From the NCBI GenBank assembly GCA_047630175.1, contig JBLHVI010000061.1:1-17602 (forward strand): a stretch of 17,602 nucleotides of DNA, given 5' to 3'. Each line of letters opens with the position of its first letter. Within the stretch, counting starts at the first letter, position 1. Made by a program: the position numbers and the translations under genes. The DNA comes from UBA4582 sp047630175. GTDB taxonomy: Bacteria > Pseudomonadota > Gammaproteobacteria > Pseudomonadales > Azotimanducaceae. Positions 1 through 7,867 of the stretch are shown here, piece by piece. The notes beneath the pieces are model-generated. The model did not search any database, was not told where the DNA came from, and was given only the letters and a program-made list of their open reading frames with translations.

Positions 1-93
1 CAGCGCGGTACTGAAAGCGAAGGGTTCCGTCGTAGTGCTCAGGTCACTGAGCCAAGAGTTTATGGGCTCGAACTGGCATACACCCTGCGTTAA
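1..93 (+). CDS. C-terminal end of a TonB-dependent outer-membrane receptor (partial)
   Basis: Reading from base 1 in frame 1, thirty codons are open and end at a TAA at 91-93. The last residues read EPRVYGLELAYTLR. This is the form of the final beta strand of TonB-dependent receptors, where a PRxYG motif leads into an alternating aromatic/hydrophobic strand that inserts into the outer membrane through the Bam machinery. Only the tail is in the window, so substrate and exact family cannot be given. A strong intrinsic terminator follows 23 bases later, as expected for the end of a transcription unit. Another outer-membrane barrel is possible. Confidence 0.6.
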   Translation, partial: QRGTESEGFRRSAQVTEPRVYGLELAYTLR

Positions 94-116
94 TCCTTTA
101 GGTTAAAACAGGTTAG

Positions 117-160
117 AAAAAAGGCGACCCTTCCTTGCGGAACGGGTCGCCTTTTTTTTT
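117..160 (+). terminator. Intrinsic terminator after the receptor gene
   Basis: A perfect 8-bp GC-rich stem, GGCGACCC (123-130) with GGGTCGCC (144-151), encloses a 13-nt loop. A run of As lies to its left and a run of nine Ts (152-160) to its right. The T-run makes it strong for rightward transcription. The A-run means the opposite strand also has a U-tract, so it could act on leftward transcripts that read through from icd. Confidence 0.9.
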
Positions 161-223
161 GCGAAGTGACTAAGGTGATAGAGTGTCTGTGCCGTCGCTA
201 TCAGTCGGGCTAAATAACGAGAG

Positions 224-248
224 AAAAGTGGCGCAGTGCGCCACTTTT
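224..248 (-). terminator. Palindromic terminator downstream of icd
   Basis: A perfect 12-bp inverted repeat, AAAAGTGGCGCA (224-235) and TGCGCCACTTTT (237-248), has a single base at its centre. It lies 29 bases beyond the icd stop codon. The stem ends in AAAA/TTTT, so the transcript carries only a short U-tract in either direction. It is probably the leftward icd terminator, backed up by the stronger hairpin at 117-160. Confidence 0.65.
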
Positions 249-277
249 AACGAGTCATAAAACGGAGACCGAAATGG

Positions 278-2503
278 CTAGCCGACAGAGTCGATGATCT
301 TGTTGAACGTCGCGCTGGGTCGCATGGCCTTGGTAGCCAAAGCGGGATCCGGATCAAAATAGCCGCCCAAGTCCAGAGCGGGGCCTTGCGCAGCATTTAG
401 CTCGTCAACAATCTTCGCCTCGTTGTCAGTCAGTTGGGCGGCGATATCACCGAAAACTGCCTGTAGTTTCGCATCACTATCTTGCGCTGCTGCTGCCTGA
501 GCCCAGTAGAGTGCCAGATAAAAGTGACTGCCTCGATTATCTAGCTGCCCGACTTTGCGTAGCGGCGAGCGATTTTCCTCAAGGAAACGGCTTATGGCCG
601 TGTTCAACGTGTCGGCCAATATCTGCGCTCGATCATTGCTGAATGTTTGTGCCAGATGCTCAAGTGAGGCGCCTAGGGCTAAAAACTCGCCAAGGGAATC
701 CCAGCGTAAATGGCTTTCCTTTTCGAACTGCTGCACATGTTTGGGCGCTGAGCCACCTGCGCCTGTCTCAAACAGACCGCCGCCGTTAATCAGTGGCACG
801 ATAGACAGCATCTTGGCGCTAGTACCCAACTCCAAAATGGGGAACAGGTCGGTCAGGTAATCACGCAGGACATTACCCGTGACAGAGATGGTGTTATCGC
901 CAGCGCGCATTCGCTCAAGACTAAAGCGTGCGGCGTCAGCGGGTGCCAATATCTGGTAGTCGATACCTGTAAGGTCGTGCTCAGGTAAGTAAGCGCCGAC
1001 TTTTTCAATTAACTGGGTGTCGTGCGCACGCTCCTTGTCTAACCAAAACACCATGGGCCAGCCGGTCAGGCGGGCGCGGCTAACAGCCAATTTGACCCAG
1101 TCACGGATGGGGCCGTCTTTGACCCGGCAGAGGCGCCAAATGTCACCAGGGGCAACAATGTGTTCAAGCAGCACGTTGCCATCACTGCTCACAACCTGAA
1201 TAGTGCCGGCATCTGGTGCCTCGAAAGTTGTGTCGTGTGAACCGTATTCTTCGGCCTTCTGGGCCATCAGGCCAACATTAGGTACTGAGCCCATCGTAGT
1301 AGGGTCAAAGGCGCCATGCGCGCGACAGTGCTCAATAGTTTCTTGGAAAACGCCCGCATAGCAACGGTCGGGGATGACGGCCTTCATATCTTGTAGGCTA
1401 CCATCAGGCGCCCACATTTTGCCCGACTCGCGAATGGCGGCAGGCATAGACGCATCAACGATAACGTCGCTGGGCACGTGTAAGTTAGTAATGCCGCGGT
1501 CAGAATCCACCATAGCCATGTCAGGGCCCTGTGCCAAACAGGCATCAAGATCAGCCTTGATAGCGGCGCTCTGATCTGCTGGTAGGCTAGCGATCTTGTC
1601 GTAGGCATCGCCAATACCGTTATTGGCATCGAATCCCAGTTGCTCTAGCACTGTGGCATGTTTGGCGAGCGCAACAGCGTAGTAAGTATTCACTGCGTGA
1701 CCAAACATAATGGGATCAGAGATCTTCATCATGGTGGCCTTCAGGTGCAGTGACCACAGTACCCCTTTGGCATTGGCATCTTTGATTTCAGCGGCATAAA
1801 AATCGCACAGAGCCTTCTTGCTCATGGTAGCGCCGTCAACGACTTCATCTGCCTCAACCATGATGTCTTTGGCGAGTATCTGAGAACCATCAGCACCGAC
1901 GAAGGCGATCGTCAGACTGTCGTCCTTGGCCATAGTCACAGATTTCTCTGTGCCATAGAAATCGCCTTCGCTCATGTGGGCAACGTGTGATTTTGATTCT
2001 TTTGACCATGCGCCCATGGAATGCGGATGTTTTTGGGCATACTCTTTAACCGCTTTGGCGGCTCGGCGGTCGGAATTACCCTCGCGCAGCACGGGGTTTA
2101 CGGCGCTGCCTTTTACCCGATCGTAGCGTCCCTTGATGATGTTTTCGGCGTCATCTTTCGGCTCATCCGGATAATTCGGCAGGTCATAGCCCTTAGCCTG
2201 CAGTTCTTTAATGGCGGCATGAAGCTGTGGCGTTGAGGCGGAAATATTAGGTAACTTGATGATGTTTGCGCCTGGGCTCTGCGTTAGCTGACCCAATTCA
2301 GCGAGATAGTCTGGAATTTGTTGCTCAGTCGTTAGACGTTCTGGGAAAGTGGCAATGATGCGTCCGGCCAAGGAAATGTCGCGCATCTCAACTTCCACAC
2401 CGGCGGTGTCAGTGAAGGCTTTTATGATCGGCAGTAGGGAGTAGGTGGCCAATCGGGGCGCTTCGTCAGTTTCGGTATAAATAATCTTTGGTGTGTCAGT
2501 CAT
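278..2503 (-). CDS. icd: Monomeric NADP-dependent isocitrate dehydrogenase (IDH-II)
   Basis: The 741-residue product has the normal full length of the monomeric class (about 740 residues, roughly twice the size of dimeric IDH). It starts MTDTPKIIYTETDEAPRLAT, the usual opening of the family. The substrate loop KGSAVNPVLREGNSDRRA lies at residues 131-148, where Ser133, Asn136, Arg140 and Arg146 correspond to isocitrate-binding residues. The enzyme oxidatively decarboxylates isocitrate to 2-oxoglutarate with NADP+ in the cytosolic TCA cycle and supplies NADPH. The ATG at 2501-2503 fits the family N-terminus; only a weak purine-rich GATGAG precedes it. It is a single-gene leftward unit between the palindrome at 224-248 and a 368-bp upstream spacer. 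No truncation or frameshift is seen. In gammaproteobacteria this isozyme often coexists with a dimeric IDH, which is not in view. Confidence 0.97.
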   Translation of the reverse strand: MTDTPKIIYTETDEAPRLATYSLLPIIKAFTDTAGVEVEMRDISLAGRIIATFPERLTTEQQIPDYLAELGQLTQSPGANIIKLPNISASTPQLHAAIKELQAKGYDLPNYPDEPKDDAENIIKGRYDRVKGSAVNPVLREGNSDRRAAKAVKEYAQKHPHSMGAWSKESKSHVAHMSEGDFYGTEKSVTMAKDDSLTIAFVGADGSQILAKDIMVEADEVVDGATMSKKALCDFYAAEIKDANAKGVLWSLHLKATMMKISDPIMFGHAVNTYYAVALAKHATVLEQLGFDANNGIGDAYDKIASLPADQSAAIKADLDACLAQGPDMAMVDSDRGITNLHVPSDVIVDASMPAAIRESGKMWAPDGSLQDMKAVIPDRCYAGVFQETIEHCRAHGAFDPTTMGSVPNVGLMAQKAEEYGSHDTTFEAPDAGTIQVVSSDGNVLLEHIVAPGDIWRLCRVKDGPIRDWVKLAVSRARLTGWPMVFWLDKERAHDTQLIEKVGAYLPEHDLTGIDYQILAPADAARFSLERMRAGDNTISVTGNVLRDYLTDLFPILELGTSAKMLSIVPLINGGGLFETGAGGSAPKHVQQFEKESHLRWDSLGEFLALGASLEHLAQTFSNDRAQILADTLNTAISRFLEENRSPLRKVGQLDNRGSHFYLALYWAQAAAAQDSDAKLQAVFGDIAAQLTDNEAKIVDELNAAQGPALDLGGYFDPDPALATKAMRPSATFNKIIDSVG

Positions 2504-2871
2504 AGGCTAGTCTCATCGCTTTTAAGTATCTTTTGGATACGGTAGTCACCAAACAAACAATCCGCCAGGGTAACGGCGGCGGCCAGTATACGCTAAAGTG
2601 TCGCGGTTTTCATTCTCGGCAGTCGATGTTGGCATGGGTTGCGTACACGCTAGTAGGACCATTTTTTGTCAATAAAGTTTTTGGATAACAAACTTAATTG
2701 CCGCGAGATCTAATAATTCGTTCTCAGTGAGGTGGCAGTGAGGTGGCAGTGAGGTGCCAGTGAGGCGCTAGAAGTCTCGTACCGCGGCGAGCGTTCAGAT
2801 ACAGACATCGCCTCGATTTTTTGCGGTTACCACGTGAATTTGAGCAGTACTACAGACCCAGGAGCTAGCCT
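2504..2871. other. Divergent intergenic spacer between icd and the DUF3846-like gene
   Basis: This 368-bp stretch holds no convincing ORF and separates two divergent genes, so both promoters should lie here. For the leftward icd gene there is a perfect TTGACA hexamer on the minus strand (2667-2672), but I see no good -10 at normal spacing. The interval 2661-2700 is AT-rich against a GC-richer background. The right half carries the 11-bp tandem repeat listed separately. Confidence 0.6.
2725..2768. repeat. Four-copy 11-bp tandem repeat
   Basis: Four head-to-tail copies of an 11-bp unit: CAGTGAGGTGG (2725-2735), CAGTGAGGTGG (2736-2746), CAGTGAGGTGC (2747-2757) and CAGTGAGGCGC (2758-2768). The first two are identical; the third differs by one base and the fourth by two. 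The 11-bp period is close to one DNA helical turn, so a bound protein would see all copies on one face. The array starts 147 bp upstream of the DUF3846-like gene. It could be a regulatory array or just a slippage-generated microsatellite. Confidence 0.9.
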
Positions 2872-3183
2872 ATGAAGGCCTATGTGATTAAACCAGAATC
2901 CCAGATTATTGAGCCTGTTGATATCGCGTCATTAGCAGACATTCAGCGTCTTATTGGGTTTGATACGTTAGAGATGGATGACATTGGCGATGTGGGTGAT
3001 CGTTTGTATTTTGACGAAGAGTGCTTTCTGCGAGGCACCAAAGGTCGCTTCAAGCTTGATAATTTGGTGCCAGTTTCTGGCATTGGTATCGTGATTGGCA
3101 TCACGGGTGGTGGCAAGGCCGATACGCTACAAGACGTACAGATAGAGCATCAGGAGCTGGCAGCGCGAATCAAGTACTTGTAA
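2872..3183 (+). CDS. Small DUF3846-like protein of unknown function
   Basis: A 103-residue soluble protein without a signal peptide or membrane segment. An AGGAG at 2860-2864 lies seven bases before the ATG, a good ribosome binding site. The layout resembles DUF3846: an N-terminal strand (MKAYVIKP), a central SLADIQRLIGFDTLEMDDIG segment, then LYFDEECFLRG, a hydrophobic VPVSGIGIVIG strand and a charged C-terminal helix. In such proteins the central part reads as a 'leader plus small beta barrel'; no catalytic motif is evident and the single Cys is not in a metal motif. It stands alone, divergent from icd and convergent with the DUF1289 gene. The family match is from memory of its pattern and is moderate. 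That it is a real gene is supported by the binding site and the protein-like composition. Confidence 0.75.
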   Translation: MKAYVIKPESQIIEPVDIASLADIQRLIGFDTLEMDDIGDVGDRLYFDEECFLRGTKGRFKLDNLVPVSGIGIVIGITGGGKADTLQDVQIEHQELAARIKYL

Positions 3184-3246
3184 CACAGGACAATAGTCAC
3201 GAGGCTGCAAGGTGATTACATCCGCTGGTTATTGCGGACATGATGA

Positions 3247-3450
3247 TCAGCCTGCTTCACTGCCGAAGTTCTGACCTCGAGCGGCCGCGTTGTCGAGTAT
3301 CTGCAAGCGTGCCTGCCGGTCTGCACTGCCCCAGGCACCGATTTCGTCAAGGGTGCGCAAACAACCCATGCAAATATCGTTGTCGTCCAGCGTACAGACT
3401 TTGCTGCACGGTGAGTCGGTGTCTCGATAGATGTCTGAAGATTCGGTCAC
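3247..3450 (-). CDS. DUF1289 family cysteine-rich protein
   Basis: A 67-residue protein carrying the DUF1289 pattern: SPCSKVCTLDDNDICMGCLR at residues 13-32, with four cysteines (C-x3-C-x7-C-x2-C), then a TLDEIGAW helix and an arginine-rich end. The four cysteines probably bind a metal or Fe-S cluster; the family is often labelled 'predicted Fe-S protein' but its function is unknown. The start is GTG (3448-3450). An in-frame TAG lies only six bases upstream on the coding strand, so no longer start exists. The Shine-Dalgarno sequence is weak. It faces the DUF3846-like gene tail to tail and points away from the GMC oxidoreductase. Confidence 0.88.
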   Translation of the reverse strand: MTESSDIYRDTDSPCSKVCTLDDNDICMGCLRTLDEIGAWGSADRQARLQILDNAAARGQNFGSEAG

Positions 3451-3586
3451 AGGGCTCTAAAAATACTCAAAAATCTAGTCTATCACGGCTGCAAAAAGTT
3501 GTCAGTTGGATTCCCGTGTCGCTGCCAGCACCCCATTGGTATGGACGCTGGCATGAAAAAGCCGCACCATGGGCTATCCCTATCAA

Positions 3587-3614
3587 TTAAGCTTTCATAA
3601 ATCCTTTGTATAGG
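3587..3614 (+). promoter_or_regulatory. Candidate sigma-70 promoter for the GMC oxidoreductase
   Basis: A TTAAGC (3587-3592) and a TATAGG (3609-3614) are separated by 16 bp, each matching the consensus hexamer at four of six positions. The pair lies 21 bp before the chosen ATG in a 185-bp divergent spacer. Found by eye; a weak call. Confidence 0.3.
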
Positions 3615-3635
3615 CCACTTATATGGAAAGTCCTT

Positions 3636-5255
3636 ATGGATAGTTTTGATTACATCATCGTCGGTGCCGGAACTGCTGGCTGCGTGCTGGCCAATCGCCT
3701 GTCGAAGGATCCTGCAAATCGTGTTTTGTTGGTTGAGGCAGGCGCTAAGGACGACTATTTTTGGATCGATATCCCCGTCGGTTACCTCTACACCATTAAC
3801 AACCCGCGCACTGATTGGTGCTATAACACGGCCGCTGAGCCTGGCTTGAACGGCCGTAGCATTGGTTACGCGCGGGGTAAAGTGCTGGGGGGTTGCTCAT
3901 CCATCAATGCCATGATTTATATGCGCGGTCAGCAAAGTGATTATGATCACTGGGCGGAATTGGGCAACCGTGGCTGGTCCTGGGATGACGTGCTGCCTGT
4001 GTTCAAACAATCCGAAGACTATCAGCATGGTAGTGATGCCTTTCATGGTGCTGGCGGTGAGTTGCGCGTTGAAGAGCGCAGGGTCAATTGGGAGATTCTT
4101 GATGCGTGGCGCGACGCAGCTGCGGAAACGGGCATTCCCAAGATTGAGGAATTTAACCGTGGTGACAATTCGGGCAATGCTTATTTCCAAATGAACCAGA
4201 AGCGCGGCACTCGCTGGAGTGCCACCCGTGGATTTTTGCGACCTGTACTCGATCGGTCGAATTTAACGGTGATGACCGATGCGCAGGTTCTGGGCATTGA
4301 GTTTGATCGCACGGAGACCTTACCGCGTGCAACGGGCATTCGCGTGCAGTCAAAGCGCGACGGCCTGCAAACCATCAGCGCCAGTCGCGAAGTCATTCTG
4401 GCGGCGGGGGCCATTGGCTCTCCACAGCTTCTGCAAGTCTCAGGTATTGGTTCTGCTGCGCTGTCGCAAGCGCATGACATTGATGTGGTGGCTGATTTGC
4501 CGGGTGTCGGTGAAAACCTGCATGATCATCTGCAGGTACGTATTATTTATAAGGTCAGTAATACTCGCACGTTGAATCAGCGCATGAATTCACTGATAGG
4601 CAAGGCGTTAATGGGTTTGGAGTACCTGCTCTTTAAAACGGGTCCACTCACCATGCCGCCGTCGCAACTAGGTGCCTTCGCGCGTAGTGATGCATCGCAG
4701 ACGTCGTCGAATATTGAGTGGCATGTGCAACCCTTGTCGTTAGACAAGTTTGGCGAGCCGCTGCATAAATTCAATGCCATCACACCAAGCGTTTGTAACT
4801 TGCGACCCACTAGCCGTGGGCACGTGCGCATTGTCAGCGCTGACCCACTGGTGTACCCGACCATTACCCTGAATTATCTATCGACAGCCGAAGACCGACA
4901 GGTGGCCATTGATGGCATCCGCTTCACCCGCAAAATTATGCAGGCCGATGCGTTAAAACCTTTTGCCCCGCAAGAGTATTTGCCAGGCCCGGAAGTCCAA
5001 TCATCAGAGCAATTACTCCAGGCGGCAGGTGATTTAGGCGCAACGATCTTTCACCCAGTTGGGACGTGTAAAATGGGCAACGATGCACTCGCCGTGGTTA
5101 ACGATCGCCTGCAAGTGCATGGGGTCAATGGTTTGCGCGTCATTGATGCGTCGATCATGCCGCGTATTACCTCGGGCAATACCAACGCCCCGACGGTGAT
5201 GATTGCTGAAAAAGGCGCAGTTTTTATTCTTGAGGATGCGGCGCAACAGGCATGA
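3636..5255 (+). CDS. GMC-family FAD oxidoreductase (choline/alcohol dehydrogenase-like)
   Basis: A 539-residue flavoprotein with every landmark of the glucose-methanol-choline family. The FAD-binding Rossmann motif DYIIVGAGTAGCVLANRLS is at residues 5-23, signature 1 (YARGKVLGGCSSINAMIYMRG) at about 78-98, and signature 2 (GAIGSPQLLQVSGIG) at 258-272. The C-terminal catalytic pair is His473 in HPVGTCKMG and Asn517 in GNTNAPT. Members oxidise primary alcohols or choline-like substrates, passing electrons to quinone, a carrier or oxygen. The substrate cannot be read from sequence; BetA and AlkJ are typical relatives. No betB, betI or transporter is nearby, so I do not call it betA. A longer reading from a TTG at 3606 exists, but the ATG at 3636 has GGAAAG five bases ahead and places the GAGTAG motif at the usual distance from the N-terminus. 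Its stop is one base from that of the convergent acyltransferase gene, so no terminator fits between them. Confidence 0.95.
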   Translation: MDSFDYIIVGAGTAGCVLANRLSKDPANRVLLVEAGAKDDYFWIDIPVGYLYTINNPRTDWCYNTAAEPGLNGRSIGYARGKVLGGCSSINAMIYMRGQQSDYDHWAELGNRGWSWDDVLPVFKQSEDYQHGSDAFHGAGGELRVEERRVNWEILDAWRDAAAETGIPKIEEFNRGDNSGNAYFQMNQKRGTRWSATRGFLRPVLDRSNLTVMTDAQVLGIEFDRTETLPRATGIRVQSKRDGLQTISASREVILAAGAIGSPQLLQVSGIGSAALSQAHDIDVVADLPGVGENLHDHLQVRIIYKVSNTRTLNQRMNSLIGKALMGLEYLLFKTGPLTMPPSQLGAFARSDASQTSSNIEWHVQPLSLDKFGEPLHKFNAITPSVCNLRPTSRGHVRIVSADPLVYPTITLNYLSTAEDRQVAIDGIRFTRKIMQADALKPFAPQEYLPGPEVQSSEQLLQAAGDLGATIFHPVGTCKMGNDALAVVNDRLQVHGVNGLRVIDASIMPRITSGNTNAPTVMIAEKGAVFILEDAAQQA

Positions 5256-5256
5256 A

Positions 5257-6471
5257 CTAGGACTGGCTCGGCTTTTCCATGGCCTGCCAAGGCCACTTAT
5301 GGTGCAGTCGTATACCGCTTAAACCTGCCCCTATCCAACTGCCTTGCACAAGATAGTGATAGCTTAAAAATGCGGCCACTGTTGTGAAAGCAGTAATCAT
5401 TACAAACTTTACCAGCGCGTCTAACGGCAGAGGCAGCACGACCCAAGCTCCAAGACTGATCAACGGCATGTGCACTAGATAAACCCAGTAGGAAGAGTTA
5501 GACACGTACAAACTCCATTCTGAGGGCTTATCGAAAAAGCGTAGAAATAAGCCCATAAAAAAATAGATGAGTGACCAAGTGAGCATGGCATTCGTCACCA
5601 CGGCTAACGCATGAATCGGCAGGGTGACCTCCGCCGCGTGAAACTCAGCCGTGGTGGCATACACCGCCATGGGAAACAGGGCCGCCGACAGACCGGCTGA
5701 CCAGCGTAGGCTGCTCACGAACGTTTTTAGAATGGCGCGGTGGTGATGAAAGATATAACCAAATACGAAAAATGATCCGTAGTACAGCAGTGACGGCGGA
5801 TGGGGTTTAACAAAGATAAACCCTTCAAATAACAAGCCGCCGCGGAAAAACCAGAGAGTCATTATCGTGTAGCCACTGAGTACCAGATACAACCAGGGCG
5901 ATCGAGCCATGGTTGAAAATGCCTCGCTGCGAGCGAATTTCGATGCCGCGAAACTCGAACACAGCGGGATCAACAGGTAAAAATATAATAAGTAGTACAG
6001 AAACCACAGATGCCCCAGCGATGGCTGGTCGGTAGGCATGCCAGCGGCATTGATTTCCGCAGAAAAAATTTTAACTTGTTCAGCGTTCGGCAGCAGTTGT
6101 TGAGTGCCAAAGCGAGCACTGAAGACAAAAGCCACAGAGAAGAGCAATGTCAGTGGCAATATGGTCAGGCAACTGACCAGCAATGGCCCGAGAATACGCT
6201 TGCTGCGATTGATGTAAGTTCCTTTCAAGCCGCGCTTGGCAAGCAATAGCGAAGTGAAAAACCCGGCCAAGACAAAGAATAGGGGCATGCGAAAACTATG
6301 AATGAAGTGCACCATCAAGTCGAAGATGTAGTGCGTCGACGGATCTGTCGGAATGGGCAGGCCGCCCGGCGACTCGGTGATGTACCACTGGCTACCATGT
6401 AATACGATGCCGAGCATCATCATGCTGCCGCGTAGCGCGTCGAGGCTGTAGTAGCGCCGATTGTCATCCAT
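5257..6471 (-). CDS. Acyltransferase-3 / OpgC-like integral membrane protein
   Basis: A 404-residue polytopic membrane protein with about ten hydrophobic segments. It opens with RRYYSLDALRGSMMMLGIVLHG, the hallmark of the acyltransferase-3 superfamily. His25 in this segment is the probable active-site base, and Arg61 in HSFRMPLFFVLAGFF is the second conserved family position. Relatives move acyl groups, such as succinyl or acetyl, onto periplasmic glucans or surface polysaccharides in the inner membrane. The spacing of DALR and the MPLFFVLAGF motif resembles glucan modification protein OpgC (MdoC) more than O-antigen acetylases. No opgG or opgH is in view, so the substrate stays open. It starts at an ATG with AAGG about 9 bases ahead. 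It converges with the GMC gene, stops one base apart. Confidence 0.88.
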   Translation of the reverse strand: MDDNRRYYSLDALRGSMMMLGIVLHGSQWYITESPGGLPIPTDPSTHYIFDLMVHFIHSFRMPLFFVLAGFFTSLLLAKRGLKGTYINRSKRILGPLLVSCLTILPLTLLFSVAFVFSARFGTQQLLPNAEQVKIFSAEINAAGMPTDQPSLGHLWFLYYLLYFYLLIPLCSSFAASKFARSEAFSTMARSPWLYLVLSGYTIMTLWFFRGGLLFEGFIFVKPHPPSLLYYGSFFVFGYIFHHHRAILKTFVSSLRWSAGLSAALFPMAVYATTAEFHAAEVTLPIHALAVVTNAMLTWSLIYFFMGLFLRFFDKPSEWSLYVSNSSYWVYLVHMPLISLGAWVVLPLPLDALVKFVMITAFTTVAAFLSYHYLVQGSWIGAGLSGIRLHHKWPWQAMEKPSQS

Positions 6472-6591
6472 GGTTTGAACCTTGTATAACGTGGACGGTC
6501 AGGGTGATGGCAATCTGTCGGTTCGATTTCTTATTACTCGCCGTTGCTCATGGCCCAGCTCTTCGACGCATTTTGCCGTCCAGGCCCCGAC

Positions 6592-6621
6592 CTTTCAAGG
6601 TTTGTGAGTTTTGCGTACACT
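6592..6621 (+). promoter_or_regulatory. Weak candidate promoter for the GFA-domain gene
   Basis: A TACACT (about 6616-6621; four of six consensus matches) lies 17 bp downstream of a poor -35-like TTTCAA. The predicted start would leave a leader of about 25 nt that contains the AAGGA ribosome binding site at 6643-6647. Read by eye; low confidence. Confidence 0.3.
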
Positions 6622-6653
6622 ACCCACAATAATCATAAAAAGAAGGAAGCGTT

Positions 6654-7064
6654 ATGGCAGAACATACAGGTCGGTGTCTGTGCGGCGACGTCAAATATGC
6701 AATTGGCGCAGACCCCGTGATGGCCGGAGTTTGTCATTGCAAGAACTGCCAACGGCAGGCGGGTTCTGCATTCTCTACCTTGTGGGGTGTGCCAACAGCG
6801 GCACTCACGTTTACCGCAACGCTACCAAAATGTTTCGAAGACAAAACGTCAGACAGCGGTGGGCTGGTGCAGCGCTATTTCTGTGGCTGCTGTGGCTCAC
6901 CGATTTACAGTGCGCTTAGCGGACAACCTGACATGGTATTTGTTAAGGCCGGCACGCTGGATAATGCTGATGAATTCACCCCAGGCTTTCATCTATGGTG
7001 CGACAGTAAGCAACCATGGGTTGATATTCCTGCCGGAGTGCCCAGCATGGCAAAACAGTCCTAA
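6654..7064 (+). CDS. GFA / CENP-V domain zinc protein
   Basis: A 136-residue protein with the complete zinc-ligand pattern of the GFA fold: CLCG (Cys8, Cys10), CHCKNC (Cys27, Cys29, Cys32) and FCGCCGSPIY (Cys77, Cys80). The N-terminal GRCLCGDVKYAI is typical. The founding member was described as glutathione-dependent formaldehyde-activating enzyme, but most bacterial homologues have no proven activity and 'GFA family' is the safe name. The length is normal for the family. AAGGA at 6643-6647 lies six bases before the ATG. The class II aldolase-like gene starts 53 bases after the stop in the same direction, so the two may be co-transcribed. Whether they share a pathway is unclear. Confidence 0.93.
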   Translation: MAEHTGRCLCGDVKYAIGADPVMAGVCHCKNCQRQAGSAFSTLWGVPTAALTFTATLPKCFEDKTSDSGGLVQRYFCGCCGSPIYSALSGQPDMVFVKAGTLDNADEFTPGFHLWCDSKQPWVDIPAGVPSMAKQS

Positions 7065-7117
7065 AGTAAATCATAACGCGGGGATGAAAACCCCAAGTGT
7101 TAAAGAGGTAGCAGTCG

Positions 7118-7867
7118 ATGTCTGAAGCACAGGTTGTTAAGCGCAGTGAATTTTCACCATCTCAGGTACGTGATCGGCGAAAACGTGATTGCGCGTTGGG
7201 CTATCGATTACTGGCGGCTCAACGTTGGGGTGATTTGGGTGATGGTCATATCAGTGCCCGTGATCCAGAGCGTACGGATTGTTTTTGGATGCTTCGCTAT
7301 GGCGTTTCTTATCACGCCGCGAAGGTCTCTGACTTGGTATTGGTCGGGCCCGACGGGACGTTGCAGGCCGGTGAGGGTTTCGTGAATGTCGCGGGCTACT
7401 ATATTCACAAGCCAATTTTGGATGCTCGGCCTGACGCGGTGAGTGCAGTGCATGTGCATACGGGCTGGGGCACCCCCTTTTCTACCGAAGCTCGCCTGTT
7501 AGAACCTATTACCCAAGAAGCCTGTATTTTCTTTGAAGATCATGCCTTGTTTGATGACGAAGAGGTGCAGGTGCAAAGTCTTGAAGCGGGTGCCAGAATT
7601 GCTAAAGCTTTGGGTCAGACCCGCGCGATTATTCTTCGCAGTCACGGGCTATTGACGGTCGGTGACAGCGTCGCCGAGGCGGTGGGCAGTTTCGTCTATA
7701 TGGAGCGAGTCGCCGAGTCACATATGAAATCCCGCGATGCCAAACCCATTTCTGCCGAAGCTGCGCGCTTTGCACAAGCAGATCTTGTGCGTTTAGGTAT
7801 TGGTCGTTCTGGCTTTGCTTCGCTCGTTGAACGCCATATCGGTGATCCTGAGATAGTTAACCGTTAG
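7118..7867 (+). CDS. Class II aldolase/adducin-fold protein
   Basis: A 249-residue protein of the class II aldolase/adducin superfamily. The probable metal-binding histidines are His112 and His114 in AVHVHTGWGTPF and His176 in RSHGLLTVG. Aligning the YYIHKPILDARPD segment to FucA puts a glycine (Gly94) where fuculose aldolase has its catalytic Glu. The protein therefore resembles the adducin-like branch and may not be a retro-aldol enzyme; epimerase, decarboxylase and structural roles occur in this fold. An AGAGG at 7104-7108 precedes the ATG. It follows the GFA gene by 53 bases, a spacing compatible with an operon. The GLYK-type kinase lies 536 bases further on; a link through hydroxy-acid or sugar-acid metabolism is possible but unproven. 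Confidence 0.88.
   Translation: MSEAQVVKRSEFSPSQVRDRRKRDCALGYRLLAAQRWGDLGDGHISARDPERTDCFWMLRYGVSYHAAKVSDLVLVGPDGTLQAGEGFVNVAGYYIHKPILDARPDAVSAVHVHTGWGTPFSTEARLLEPITQEACIFFEDHALFDDEEVQVQSLEAGARIAKALGQTRAIILRSHGLLTVGDSVAEAVGSFVYMERVAESHMKSRDAKPISAEAARFAQADLVRLGIGRSGFASLVERHIGDPEIVNR

Noticed and set aside
2725..2768. Short repeat array considered as a CRISPR
   Set aside because: The units are 11 bp, directly abutting and without spacers, and no cas gene is present.
3221..3238. Inverted repeat TCCGC/GCGGA between the DUF3846-like and DUF1289 genes, considered as a bidirectional terminator
   Set aside because: The stem is only 5 bp with an 8-nt loop and no U-tract on either strand.
3606..3635. 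Ten-codon N-terminal extension of the GMC oxidoreductase from a TTG
   Set aside because: The ATG at 3636 has a well-placed GGAAAG and gives the normal distance to the FAD motif; the extension has no binding site.
3636..5255. Naming the GMC oxidoreductase betA
   Set aside because: GMC motifs do not define substrate, and no betB, betI or choline transporter gene is next to it.
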